Below the pieces are notes generated by a model that was not told the origin of the DNA, ran no database searches, and saw nothing but the letters and a program-made list of their open reading frames with translations. DNA of 34,727 bases from Actinomycetes bacterium. Its GTDB lineage: Bacteria > Actinomycetota > Acidimicrobiia > Acidimicrobiales > RAAP-2. The DNA is taken from the NCBI GenBank assembly GCA_021791615.1, contig JAJYWG010000059.1, positions 1-34,727 of the forward strand, written 5' to 3'. Made by a program: the position numbers and the translations under genes. This document shows, piece by piece, positions 24,660 to 34,727 of the stretch. Numbering within the stretch: position 1 is the first letter of the stretch; the number at the start of each line of letters is the position of its first letter.

Positions 24660-24882
24660 CCCCATCCCACGGAACTGGCCGCCATCGTAGCGACCGCCAA
24701 CTCTTCGATGACACGACAAGTGGCAACGGGACAGCGTGCCCGGCACCACCGAGCACCTGGTCGTTGACGCGTCCCAGATCGACATGAGACAAGATGCGTG
24801 GGCCAGCGGCTACCGCCGCCCCTTGTCCACCGGGTAGCAGGTCTCGGAGACCCTCGGTGCGGGTGACGGCACTCATGATCAA
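24660..24882 (-). pseudogene. Decayed VapC/PIN-domain toxin remnant
   Basis: The reverse-strand translation from 24882 reads SAVTRTEGLRDLLPGGQ, RILSHVDLGRVNDQVLGGAG. This is the middle of a VapC toxin, which typically has SALTRVEVLRALL, a VDLV-type strand and DQVLDRAG. The expected LRSLDAIHLATA then appears only as IEELAVATMAASS in another frame, so a frameshift is present. The N-terminal half with the first catalytic Asp is missing. The bicupin start lies at its end. It is a gene relic, not functional. Confidence 0.55.
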
Positions 24883-24917
24883 CGTCCGCCCGCGCCGCAG
24901 GCGTCGCCTTCGGCGTG

Positions 24918-25000
24918 GTCACCGAACGGATCGGGCGCCTTGCCGACGTCAGGATGCGGCAGCTTTGCGAGGCGCTCGAAGTCGCCGTTGACTGCGACCG
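24918..25000 (+). pseudogene. Possible MazF/PemK toxin C-terminal remnant
   Basis: In the frame beginning at 24918 the translation is VTERIGRLADVRMRQLCEAL followed by EVAVDCD. MazF toxins end in a block of the form K(E)RIGRLSDxKMRxVCRAL...GCD, so this looks like its last helix. Nothing upstream in the same frame resembles the MazF barrel. The short length keeps confidence moderate. Confidence 0.42.
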
Positions 25001-25133
25001 CTGCTCGTCCCCTTTCGCGGTCGCCCGCGACCCGGCGGTATGCCCGCCTTCGGCGACCTCCTGGGCTGACGTTCGGGGCGAGTGATGCGGGCGCTTCAGG
25101 CGATGTCACAACGAACGTCTACTTTCGGTACCC
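25001..25133. other. Short spacer upstream of the DUF4160 gene
   Basis: This stretch completes the gap from the bicupin start (24638) to 25133, the rest of which is occupied by toxin remnants. I see no gene and no clear ribosome-binding site before the start at 25134; the bases before it are TCGGTACCC. Confidence 0.35.
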
Positions 25134-25394
25134 ATGCCTCGGCTCGCCGAGTTCTACGGCATCGCTATCTACATGTACTGGAAGGATCACTCGCCTCCGC
25201 ACTGCCATGCCATCTATGGTGGCGACGAAGCACAGATCAGGATCGAAGATGGCGAAATGATGAGTGGCGCGTTGCCGGCGACGGCCAGTCGTCTGGTTCG
25301 CGAATGGGCCCGATCTCATCGCGGCGAGCTTCAGGCCAACTGGGAGCGAGCTCAGCGACCTGAAGCGCTTCAGGCCATCGAGCCGCTGCAATAG
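25134..25394 (+). CDS. DUF4160 protein, probable toxin-antitoxin-like pair member
   Basis: 86 residues. Motifs MPRLAEFYGIAIYMYWKDH, SPPHCHAIYGGDEAQIRI and EDGEMMSGALPATASRLVREW are typical of DUF4160, with the conserved HxPPHxHA-like core. The family is usually encoded directly before a DUF2442 gene, as here (one base between stop and start), and the pair has been proposed as a toxin-antitoxin-type module; its biochemistry is not established. No good Shine-Dalgarno is seen. The pair sits among toxin remnants, consistent with a mobile or addictive element neighbourhood. Confidence 0.8.
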   Translation: MPRLAEFYGIAIYMYWKDHSPPHCHAIYGGDEAQIRIEDGEMMSGALPATASRLVREWARSHRGELQANWERAQRPEALQAIEPLQ

Positions 25395-25395
25395 G

Positions 25396-25707
25396 ATGAC
25401 CTCGATGCCACGGGCCGCCCGCGTTCTCGACGTCGAGTATCTCGGCGATCACCGCCTTCGTCTTCGCTTCTCGGACGGTCTCGTCCGGGAGCTGGACTTC
25501 GCTGGCGCGTTGACGGGCGGAGGCGTGTTCGAGCCGCTTCAAGACCCTGGCTTCTTCGGGCAGGTATCGATAGACCAGGTGGCTGGCACGATCTCTTGGC
25601 CGAATGGTGTGGATCTCGACCCTGACGTGCTGCACGGGGATCACGATCCGGTGCTCGGGGAGGCTCCCCGGGTTCTCCGGGAGTACCGCCTCCGCCCTAC
25701 GGCCTAG
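25396..25707 (+). CDS. DUF2442 protein paired with DUF4160
   Basis: 103 residues from ATG 25396; a second ATG nine bases later is possible. Seen: ARVLDVEYLGDHRLRLRFSD, GLVRELDFAGALTGGGVFEPLQDPGFF and the DUF2442 hallmark TISWPNGVDLDPDVLH. The start comes one base after the DUF4160 stop (TAGGATG), so translation is likely coupled by re-initiation. DUF2442 proteins are small cytoplasmic partners of DUF4160 proteins in many bacteria. Which partner inhibits the other is unknown. Confidence 0.82.
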   Translation: MTSMPRAARVLDVEYLGDHRLRLRFSDGLVRELDFAGALTGGGVFEPLQDPGFFGQVSIDQVAGTISWPNGVDLDPDVLHGDHDPVLGEAPRVLREYRLRPTA

Positions 25708-25828
25708 CGCCTCTGCTCTCGCCTGCCGCACGGCGATCTGGGCGCACGTTGCGCACCGGTGTCGAGTTGATGGGGGTCGAGCGGTAAAGGCGCAATCGTC
25801 GACATCAAACCGATCGCCGAGCATGACG

Positions 25829-25850
25829 GTCGATCATCCCTCGGATCGAC
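25829..25850. repeat. Perfect 7-bp inverted repeat in a GATCG-rich stretch
   Basis: GTCGATC (25829-25835) and GATCGAC (25844-25850) flank an 8-nt loop. Further GATCG copies lie at 25812 and 25851. It could be a terminator of the DUF4160/DUF2442 pair, ending 122 bases before it, or a protein site. Confidence 0.35.
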
Positions 25851-25857
25851 GATCGCT

Positions 25858-26090
25858 TCAGCGCAGCGCGACGGGTTGATCCATCAGCATGTCGGGAGCC
25901 AGCGTGCCGGAGCGGGCGCATGTTCGCACACGTCTGCGTGTTCCGTCCACACCCGCCGGTTGGCCCCGGGGACCGCTGCCAGCCGGAGCCATGGCCCCCG
26001 CGGAATGCGCCCCGGCCACGGCGTCGCGTCGGCAACCCGGCACCAGGACGTTGACACCTTTCATGTCCACGACCGTGTGGCATCCGAACG
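25858..26090 (-). pseudogene. Possible second VapC-like N-terminal remnant
   Basis: Reverse-strand translation near 26080-26030 reads TVVDMKGVNVLVPGCRRDA, resembling the first strand and helix of VapC proteins (VVDVNVLVYAFRRDA). The catalytic Asp before VNVLV is Gly here. The following sequence loses resemblance quickly. Weak evidence; it is supported mainly by the other toxin relics nearby. Confidence 0.3.
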
Positions 26091-26361
26091 GCAAATGCGG
26101 CGGTTGCCTGCGTGGACGTGACATGGGCGCGGTCCTGGCACGCACCGACACGGCCATGGCCGTCGCGATGGCACGGCGTGGCGGCCATGGCTACCGTGGC
26201 CGGCGGGCGGGGAGCGACCTCGCCGCTCGTCCGGGAGGTGAGGCCGTGACGGACCCGATGCTCGACGCGCCGCGCGCCGCCGCGCGCCGCCGCGCGCCGC
26301 CGCCCCCCGGTGCCGCCTGGTGCCGCCCTGCCGGCCCCCGCCTGCCGACCGCCTGAGCCCC
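26091..26361. repeat. Non-coding stretch with a 10-bp tandem repeat
   Basis: No gene is supported between the DUF2442 region and the acetyltransferase start at 26362. CGCGCGCCGC is repeated three times in tandem at 26271-26300. The acetyltransferase promoter must lie here, but no clear elements are visible. Confidence 0.5.
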
Positions 26362-27141
26362 ATGATCGCAGCGCAGGTCCATGCGTACCTCCGCACCCCG
26401 GGCCCGGGACGGCGCCAGGTCCGCGTCGGGCCCTTCACCGTCCGCTTCACGCCGGGCAACCGCCACCCGATGAGCAACTACGCCGTCCCCGACGACGGCG
26501 CCCGCCCGACGGCGACCGACGTCGAGTCGCTGGTGGAGGCGTTCGCCGCCCGCGGGCTCGTGCCCCGGGTCGAGTACGTGGCGGACGCCGCACCCCACCT
26601 CGAGGCCGCCCTGCTCACCGCCGGCTTCACGATCGACGACCGGTTGCCGCTCATGGCCTGCCCGCCCGGCGCCGCCCGTCGGCTCCTGCCCCCCGAGGGG
26701 ATCGCCGTCGTGCAGGCCCGGTCCCGGGAGGACCACGCCGACGCCATCCGGGTGGCCGACCTCGCCTACGGCGAGCCCACCACCACCCCCCCGGACCCGG
26801 TGGCCGTCCTGGCGCGCCTGCGGGCGGCCGGACGCGGCGCCGTGGTGGTGGTGGCCCGTGACGTCGCCACGGGCGCCGCCTGCGGCTCGGGGGTGGCGAC
26901 CGTGCCGCGGGCCGGTGTCAGCGAGCTGGCCGGGATCGGCACCCACCCCGACTTCCGGGGCCGCGGCGTCGCCGCCTCGGTCACCTCGCTCCTCGCCCGG
27001 TTGGCGCTCGCCGGCCCGGTCGAGCTGCTGTGGCTCACCCCCGGCGACGACGGGGCGGCCCGCGTCTACGAACGGGTGGGCTTCGGGGCCGGCGGGGCCA
27101 CGATGGTGCACGCCTCGCGGCCCCGGCCGAAGGTGCCCTGA
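26362..27141 (+). CDS. GNAT-family N-acetyltransferase
   Basis: 259 residues from ATG 26362; upstream bases show only a weak ribosome-binding site, and an in-frame ATG at 26320 is an alternative. The C-terminal half (about 115-255) is a GNAT domain: VSELAGIGTHPDFRGRGVAA contains the acetyl-CoA pyrophosphate-binding R-G-x-G-x-A motif, and ELLWLTPGDDGAARVYERVGF is the typical closing strand. The N-terminal half (about 1-110) is less conserved and may be a second degenerate GNAT-like domain. Substrate unknown. It converges with the LCP gene 40 bases away. Confidence 0.85.
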   Translation: MIAAQVHAYLRTPGPGRRQVRVGPFTVRFTPGNRHPMSNYAVPDDGARPTATDVESLVEAFAARGLVPRVEYVADAAPHLEAALLTAGFTIDDRLPLMACPPGAARRLLPPEGIAVVQARSREDHADAIRVADLAYGEPTTTPPDPVAVLARLRAAGRGAVVVVARDVATGAACGSGVATVPRAGVSELAGIGTHPDFRGRGVAASVTSLLARLALAGPVELLWLTPGDDGAARVYERVGFGAGGATMVHASRPRPKVP

Positions 27142-27181
27142 GGCCCGCCCGGAAGGTGGCGCCGGCTCCCTCGCCCGGTCG

Positions 27182-28903
27182 TCACCAGTTCCCGGCGTTC
27201 CCGGTCACCCCGGCCGGGCAGGCCCGGGGGTCCCAGGGGGTCAGCCCGGGGTTGCTGGGCGAGGGTGTGGCGAAGCCTGAGCTGAGGGCGTTCTGGTTGC
27301 CTGTGCCCGTTGCCGGGGTGCTGGTCGATGTGGACGCGACCGTGGCGGCTGTGGGTGTCGACGGGGCGGCCGAGGTCGTGGTGGTGGACTGGGCGGGCGA
27401 GGCGCCCGGCGCCGTGGCGTCCACGGCGAAGCTCGTCCCCGTGGTCACCGTGACCTGGGCGCCGTTGGTGGTGGGCCCGTAGTCCAAGACGACGGCGCCC
27501 GACATGGAGTCGGCCACCAGCTGGGCCGCCGCCTCGTCGGTCGGTGTCCGTTGCGAGTAGGTGACCAGCGTCTCGGACTGCTGGGCCGGCGGTGTGGTGG
27601 CGCCCGTGCCCACCACGTCGAAGCCGAGGTGCGACAGCTGGGCCGCCGTGGCTGTGGTGGTGGTGGCTGTGTTGGTCCCGTCCACCACCGAAACCTTGAC
27701 CGAGCTCGGGGCGGGCAGCGGGAGGCCGGTCATCGTGTTGGTGTCGCTGCTCACGCCGAGGAACTTGTCCACCACGTTGTGGTCGAGCGGCTCGGTCGGG
27801 AACTCGATGTAGCCGAAGTCCCCACCCTTGTAGACGTATGTCCCGAAGGTGCCCACGAGCACCGGCAGGGTCAGCTGGGGCGCCTGGTTGATGTTGATGT
27901 GGTGGTACGTCAGCGCCAGGTTCACGAAGTCCGACAGGCTGAACCCGCTGTCCACGGTGAGGTCGGGGAGCACGGCCTTGAGCAGCGAGAAGTCGGTGGA
28001 GGGGTTGCCGAGGCCCCGCTTGCCCACCTCGGTCGCCAGCACCCGGAGGAACTCGTGGTCCCGGAGGATGCGGGCGAGGTCGCTCTGGGGTGTCTGCGGC
28101 CATGTGTAGGGATATGTCGTCGGGTCGCCTGTCTGCCAGTACTGGAGGTGACGGGCCCGGACGACCTGGAGCGCCTGGACGCCGTTCAGGTGGTGGCAGC
28201 CGGGCGTGAGCACCCGGAGCCCCGAGTACCGGTCGAAGATGCGGTCGGGGAAGTACATTGTGATGCCGCCCAGCGCTGTCACGACGGCGGCAAAGGTGTC
28301 GAAGTTCAGCTCCACGTAGTGCTGGATGGGGATGCCGAAGTCCTCCTCGATCACCGCCACCAGCTGGCTCGGTCCCTGGTAGAGGGCGGCGTCGATCTTG
28401 TAGGCGCCTGTGCTCCGGGCGTTGGGGACGAACAGGTCGCGCGGCAGGGACAGCACCGACACCGACTTGTTCTTGGGGTTGAGGTGCAGGACCATCACGA
28501 CGTCGCTGTTGACGCCGGTGACACCCTGTGTGCACAGGCCGTAGGCCGCTGTCTGGTGCGCCAGGCCGCACCGGGTGGTCGACCCCACCATGAGGATGTT
28601 CTCGGTCCCGGCGTCGGTGCCGGTTGTCGTCCCGGGCGACAGCCCCTTCACGGCGATGCGGTGCACCTTGTGGTTGAGGTACCAGGCGTAGCCGGCGCCC
28701 CCGGCGATGGCCAGCAGGACCAGGGCGGTGAGGCTGATCAGGATGCGCTTCAGCCAGCGGTGCTTGCGGGGGGGGCGGGCGCGACCGTGACGGCCGCGGC
28801 CCTCGCGGGTTGGCGCGCTCCGGGGGGCGCGCGGCTCGTCCCCGCCGTCGATGGCGCGTCCCAGGGCCCGGAGCCCCTCCTCGTTCGGGTCGGAGCCCGG
28901 CAT
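27182..28903 (-). CDS. LCP (LytR-CpsA-Psr) family protein with LytR_C domain
   Basis: 573 residues, ATG at 28903. A basic cytoplasmic tail (1-50) precedes one membrane segment (about 51-75). The LCP domain (about 95-330) has NILMVGSTTRCG, NSDVVMVLHLNP, VLSLPRDLFVPN with the conserved Arg-Asp pair, KIDAALYQGP, YVELNFDTF and LGGITMYFP. LCP enzymes move undecaprenyl-linked polymers onto peptidoglycan. A LytR_C domain (about 400-490, SSVKVSVVDGTN, LSHLGFDVVGTG) and a long Thr/Ser/Pro-rich tail follow. It lies 49 bases downstream of gltD. No Shine-Dalgarno is seen; TACGCT (28912-28917, reverse strand) sits 8 bases before the ATG, so a leaderless transcript from its own promoter is possible. It could attach the glycan of the left-hand locus, but that is not shown. 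Confidence 0.9.
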   Translation of the reverse strand: MPGSDPNEEGLRALGRAIDGGDEPRAPRSAPTREGRGRHGRARPPRKHRWLKRILISLTALVLLAIAGGAGYAWYLNHKVHRIAVKGLSPGTTTGTDAGTENILMVGSTTRCGLAHQTAAYGLCTQGVTGVNSDVVMVLHLNPKNKSVSVLSLPRDLFVPNARSTGAYKIDAALYQGPSQLVAVIEEDFGIPIQHYVELNFDTFAAVVTALGGITMYFPDRIFDRYSGLRVLTPGCHHLNGVQALQVVRARHLQYWQTGDPTTYPYTWPQTPQSDLARILRDHEFLRVLATEVGKRGLGNPSTDFSLLKAVLPDLTVDSGFSLSDFVNLALTYHHININQAPQLTLPVLVGTFGTYVYKGGDFGYIEFPTEPLDHNVVDKFLGVSSDTNTMTGLPLPAPSSVKVSVVDGTNTATTTTATAAQLSHLGFDVVGTGATTPPAQQSETLVTYSQRTPTDEAAAQLVADSMSGAVVLDYGPTTNGAQVTVTTGTSFAVDATAPGASPAQSTTTTSAAPSTPTAATVASTSTSTPATGTGNQNALSSGFATPSPSNPGLTPWDPRACPAGVTGNAGNW

Positions 28904-28911
28904 CGGCTGAC

Positions 28912-28917
28912 AGCGTA
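28912..28917 (-). promoter_or_regulatory. Candidate -10 box for a leaderless LCP transcript
   Basis: On the reverse strand TACGCT fits the actinobacterial TANNNT -10 pattern and ends 8 bases before the LCP ATG. The absence of a ribosome-binding site supports a transcript starting at or near the ATG. No -35 is assigned. Confidence 0.3.
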
Positions 28918-28952
28918 TGCCGTTCGGCTTACGTTTCCATTACACCCCTCAA

Positions 28953-30462
<1,510 letters not shown>

Positions 30463-30470
<8 letters not shown>

Positions 30471-33400
30471 GGGCGGACGCCATCACGGCCTCGTCCACCG
30501 AGCGGCCCTCCTCCAGTGCCCGGCGGGTCGCCTCCATCACCCGGCGGTAGTCCCGGGGCACCACCTTCACCATGTCGGCGGCGGTGGCCGCCCAGGCGTC
30601 CAGCAGCCGCCCCGCCAGCGGCGACCCCGTCTCCTGGTGGTGGCGGGCCACCACGGCGCGCAGCCACGTCTCGTCGTCGGCCGTGAGGGCCTCCACGTCG
30701 ACCATGCCCGGGTTGTAGCGGCGGTGGAACGTCCGGGCGGGGTCGAACACGTACGCCGTGCCGCCCGACATCCCGGCCCCGAAGTTGCGCCCGGTGGGAC
30801 CGAGCACCACGACGTGGCCCCCGGTCATGTACTCGCAGCCGTGGTCGCCGACGCCCTCCACCACCGCCAGCGCCCCGGAGTTGCGGACGCAGAAGCGCTC
30901 GCCCACCTGTCCGCAGATGAACGCCTCGCCCGCCGTCGCGCCGTAGAGGACGACGTTCCCGGCGATGATCTCCTCTTCGGGCGCGAAGGGCGAGCCCTCC
31001 GGGGGGCGCAGCACCAGGCGCCCGCCGGACAGGCCCTTGCCGAAGTGGTCGTTGGCGTCGCCCACCAGCCGCATCGTGATGCCGCGGGGCACGAAGGCGC
31101 CGAAGCTCTGCCCGGCCGAGCCGTGGAAGGTGAGCTGGACGGTGTCGTCGGGCAGGCCGGCGCCGCCGTGGCGGCGCGTCACCTCCGCCCCGAGCAGGGT
31201 GCCCACCGTGCGGTCGCGGTTGGTGATGGGCAGCGTCACCGCCACCGGGGTCCCGTGGTCGAGGGCCGGGCGGCAGGCCTCGAGGAACCGGTGGTCGAGG
31301 GCGTGCTCGAGGCCGTGCTCCTGGGTGCGCACGCAGCGCGGCCCGGTGCCGAAGGCGGGGTCGGGCGCGGCCAGGACGGGGCCGAGGTCCAGCCCGGCCG
31401 CCTTCCAGTGGTCGACGGCGTCGACGGCGTCGAGCAGGTCGACCCGGCCGATCGCCTCGTCCAGGGAGCGCAGCCCGAGCGCGGCGAGGTGCTCGCGCAC
31501 CTCCTCGGCCACGTACTCGAAGAAGGTGGCCACGAACTCGGGCCGGCCGCCGAAGCGGGCGCGCAGCGTCGGGTTCTGGGTGGCGATGCCCACCGGGCAC
31601 GTGTCGAGGTGGCAGACGCGCATCATGATGCAGCCCGACACCACCAGCGGGGCGGTGGCGAAGCCGTACTCCTCGGCGCCGAGCAGGGCGGCCACCACGA
31701 CGTCGCGCCCGGTCTTCATCTGGCCGTCGACCTGGACCACGATCCGGTCCCGCAGGCCGTTGGCCATGAGGGTCTGCTGGGTCTCGGCCAGGCCCAGCTC
31801 CCAGGGGATCCCGGCGTGCTTGAGCGAGGTGAGCGGGGCCGCCCCGGTGCCCCCGTCGTGGCCCGAGATCAGCACGACGTCGGCGTGGGCCTTGGCCACG
31901 CCGGCCGCCACCGTCCCCACCCCCACCTCGGCCACCAGCTTCACGTGCACCCGGGCCCGGTCGTTGGCGGTCTTCAGGTCGTGGATGAGCTGGGCGATGT
32001 CCTCGATGGAGTAGATGTCGTGGTGGGGCGGCGGCGAGATGAGGCCGACGCCCGGCGTCGAGTGCCGCGTCCGGGCGATCCACGGATAGACCTTGTGGCC
32101 CGGCAGCTGCCCGCCCTCGCCGGGCTTCGCCCCCTGGGAGATCTTGATCTGGAGGTCGTCGGCGTTCACCAGGTACTCGCTGGTCACCCCGAACCGGCCC
32201 GACGCCACCTGCTTGATGGCGCTCCGCCGCAGGTCCCCGTTGTCATCGGGAGTGAATCTCGAGGGGTCCTCCCCTCCCTCGCCGGTGTTGGACCGCCCCC
32301 CGATGCGGTTCATGGCGATGGCCAGGGTCTCGTGCGCCTCGGCCGAGATCGACCCGTACGACATGGCCCCGGTCGAGAAGCGGGCCAGGATCGAGCTCGC
32401 CGGCTCCACCTCCTCGAGCGGCACCGGGCCGCCGGCCGGGGCCCGGAAGCGCAGGAGGCCCCGGATGGTGGCCAGGCGCTCGGACTGGTCGTCCACCGCC
32501 GCGCTGTACTCCTTGAACACCTGGTAGCGCTTGGCCCGGGTGGCGTGCTGGAGCTTGAAGACGGTCCGGGGGTTGAAGAGGTGGTGCTCGCCCTCGCGGC
32601 GCCACTGGTACTCGCCGCCGACCTCCAGCTCGCGGTGGGCCCGGGAGGCGGGCCGCTCGAGGTAGGCCCGCTCGTGGCGGGTGGCGACCTCGGCCGCGAG
32701 GACGTCGAGGCCGACGCCCCCGATCCGGCTCGAGGTCCCGGTGAAGTACTCGTCCACCACGGACGCGTCCAGCCCCACCGCCTCGAACACCTGGGCGCCG
32801 GTGTAGGAGGCGACGGTGGAGATGCCCATCTTGGACATCACCTTCAAGATGCCCTTGCACGCCGCCTTCAGGTACTGCCGGCGGGCCTGGCGGGGGGGCA
32901 CGCCCTCCAGCTGGCCGCCGGCGATCATGTCGTCGATCGAGTCGAGGGCCAGGTAGGGGTTGACGGCGGCGGCGCCGAAGCCGATGAGGAGGGCCATGTG
33001 GTGGACCTCCCGGGCGTCGCCGGACTCCACCACGAGCCCCACCTTGGTCCGGGCCTTCTCCCGCACCAGATGGTGGTGGACGGCGGCGGTGGCGAGGAGC
33101 GACGGGATCGGCGCCAGCTCGACGGTGGCGTTGCGGTCCGAGAGCACGATGATGTTCGCCCCCCCGGCGATGGCGTCCGACACCTGGCGACGGACGTCGG
33201 CCAGCGCCGCCGCCAGGGCCGCGCCGCCGGCCGCCGTCGGCCGCCCGGCCCGCCCGGCCTCCCCCACGGGGAACAGGGCGTCCACGGCGAAGGCCTTGAA
33301 GCCCGGGGTCTCGCCGTGCTCGTTCACGTACATGAGCTTCGCCAGGTCGTCGCGGTCGATGACCGGCTGGGGCACGAGGATCTGGCGCCCCTCCCCCGGC

Positions 33401-34727
33401 CGGGCGTCGAGCAGGTTGCCCTGGGGCCCGATGGTGGCGGCGAGAGAGGTGACGAGCTCCTCCCGGATGGCGTCGAGGGCCGGGTTGGTCACCTGGGCGA
33501 AGAGCTGGGTGAAGTAGTCGTAGAGGAGGCGGGGCCGATCCGAGAGGACGGCGATGGCGGTGTCGGACCCCATCGAGCCGATGGGCTCCGCCCCGGTCCG
33601 GGCCATGGGGGCGAGCAGCACCCGCAGCTCCTCGGTCGTGTAGCCGAAGAGGCGCTGGTGGGTGACCACGCTGGCGTGCTGGGGGGTCAGCATGCGCCGG
33701 GGCGGCAGGTCGTCCAGGTGCACCTGGTCGGCGGCCAGGTACTCGGCGTAGGGGTGCTCGGCCGCCAACGACGCCTTGATCTCTGTGTCGTCGACGATGC
33801 GGCCCTGGGCGGTGTCGACGAGGAACATCCGCCCCGGCTGGAGCCGCCCCTTGCGCACGACCTTGGCAGGGCTGACGTCGAGGACCCCCACCTCGCTGGC
33901 CAGGACGACGAGCCCGTCGTCGGTGACCCAGTAGCGAGCCGGGCGGAGCCCGTTGCGGTCCAGGACGGCGCCGGCGACGGTGCCGTCGGTGAAGACCACG
34001 GCCGCCGGCCCGTCCCAGGGCTCCATGCGGGCGGCGTGAAAGGCGTAGAAGGCGCGGCGGGCGGGGTCCATCGCCTCGTGGTTCTCCCACGCCTCGGGGA
34101 TCATCATGAGCACGGCGTGCGGCAGGGATCGCCCTCCCAGGTGCAGGAGCTCCAGCACCTCGTCGAAGGAGGCCGAGTCGCTCGCCCCTGGGGTGCACAC
34201 CGGGAAGATGCGCTCGAGGTCCCCTGCGATGAGCGGGGTCTCGAGCAGCGCCTCCCGGGCGCGCATCCAGTTGCGGTTGCCGGCCAGCGTGTTGATCTCC
34301 CCGTTGTGGGCCAGGTAGCGGTAGGGGTGGGCCAGCGGCCAGCTCGGGAAGGTGTTGGTGGAGAAGCGCGAGTGCACGATCGCCAGCGCGCTCTCGAACC
34401 GGCCGTCGGAGAGGTCGGGGTAGAAGGCCCGCAGCTGGTGCGACGTCAGCATCCCCTTGTAGACGAGGGTGCGGGCCGAGAGCGAGGGCACGTACACCCC
34501 GTCGACCGTGTGCTCGACCCGCTTGCGCACGACGTAGGCCGTGCGGTCCAGGGCGAGAGGGTCCGGTGCCCCCGCGCCGGCGCCCGGGGCACGGCCGGGG
34601 CCGGCCGGGGCCAGCACCACCTGCTCGATGCGGGGCGCCGTCCGCCGGGCTGCGCCGCCGAGGGGGCCGGGGTCGACCGGGACCTCGCGCCACCACCGCG
34701 CCGCCAGGCCCTCCTCTGCCGCGATCG
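30463..34727 (-). CDS. gltB: Glutamate synthase large subunit, 5' end beyond the window
   Basis: About 1420 residues are visible; the gene begins outside the window. The frame stays open to the end ([17 protein letters not shown], then RIEQVVLAP), which matches internal GltB sequence, so a start near 34620 is an artefact. The N-terminal Cys of the glutaminase domain is therefore missing. Seen: glutaminase domain ([34 protein letters not shown]), central domain, FMN/2-oxoglutarate domain ([41 protein letters not shown]), 3Fe-4S cysteines in [12 protein letters not shown], and the C-terminal GXGXG domain ([17 protein letters not shown]). It makes glutamate in the ammonium assimilation pathway with GltD. 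The stop overlaps gltD by 8 bases. Confidence 0.96.

Noticed and set aside
34618..34620. GTG as the start of gltB
   Set aside because: The codons upstream to the window end continue typical GltB sequence, so the gene is truncated by the window, not started there.

Overview
The window looks like chromosomal DNA of a high-GC Actinomycetota bacterium, possibly of the Acidimicrobiia. The grounds are the high-GC codon use, many GTG starts, an LCP (LytR-CpsA-Psr) protein, CWB2 cell-wall-binding repeats, a FadR-type GntR regulator and a NarL-type response regulator. The class-level guess is inference. No rRNA, tRNA, integrase, insertion sequence or CRISPR array was seen.

The window has two parts. 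Positions 1 to about 13.8 kb carry lower-GC surface and envelope genes; from about 13.8 kb to the end lie higher-GC metabolic and housekeeping genes. The left part starts with five co-directional genes (440-5366). Three are small secreted paralogs sharing a two-cysteine core, and two of these carry an aromatic YF/GxGxG signature behind the N-terminal hydrophobic segment, as in TasA/SipW-type substrates. They are followed by an 885-residue multi-Ig-domain secreted protein and a small soluble protein. A strong 13-bp stem-loop separates the first gene from the rest. A CWB2-repeat protein follows (6011-8122). Facing it is a leftward operon (13228 to 8198): UDP-sulfoquinovose synthase (sqdB), a membrane-anchored polysaccharide deacetylase homologue, a secreted barrel-like protein and a processive membrane GT2 glycosyltransferase. 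The last three are joined by GTGA overlaps. The secreted protein appears to share a domain with the middle of the CWB2 protein. I read this as a polysaccharide synthesis, modification and display locus that may use sulfoquinovose.

The right part begins with a two-component pair (14547-13858 and 16146-14566), an AlkK-like acyl-CoA ligase, and a divergent secreted transglycosylase-NlpC/P60 hydrolase, then a relic of an ABC-exporter ATPase. Next is a compact catabolic-looking locus: a FadR-type regulator, a 29-bp palindrome in the divergent promoter region, a split transketolase (two subunits), an M24 peptidase-like protein that seems to lack metal ligands, and a convergent bicupin. Its substrate is unknown.

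At 24.6-26.1 kb there is a patch of probable toxin remnants (VapC/PIN-like and MazF-like) around an intact DUF4160/DUF2442 pair. The window ends with a GNAT acetyltransferase, an LCP protein with a LytR_C domain, and gltD and gltB for glutamate synthase. gltB runs off the right end.

The strongest candidates for undescribed biology are the sulfoquinovose-nucleotide plus processive-glycosyltransferase operon with its shared barrel-like domain, the two-cysteine secreted paralog cluster, and the regulator/transketolase/M24/bicupin locus with its palindrome.
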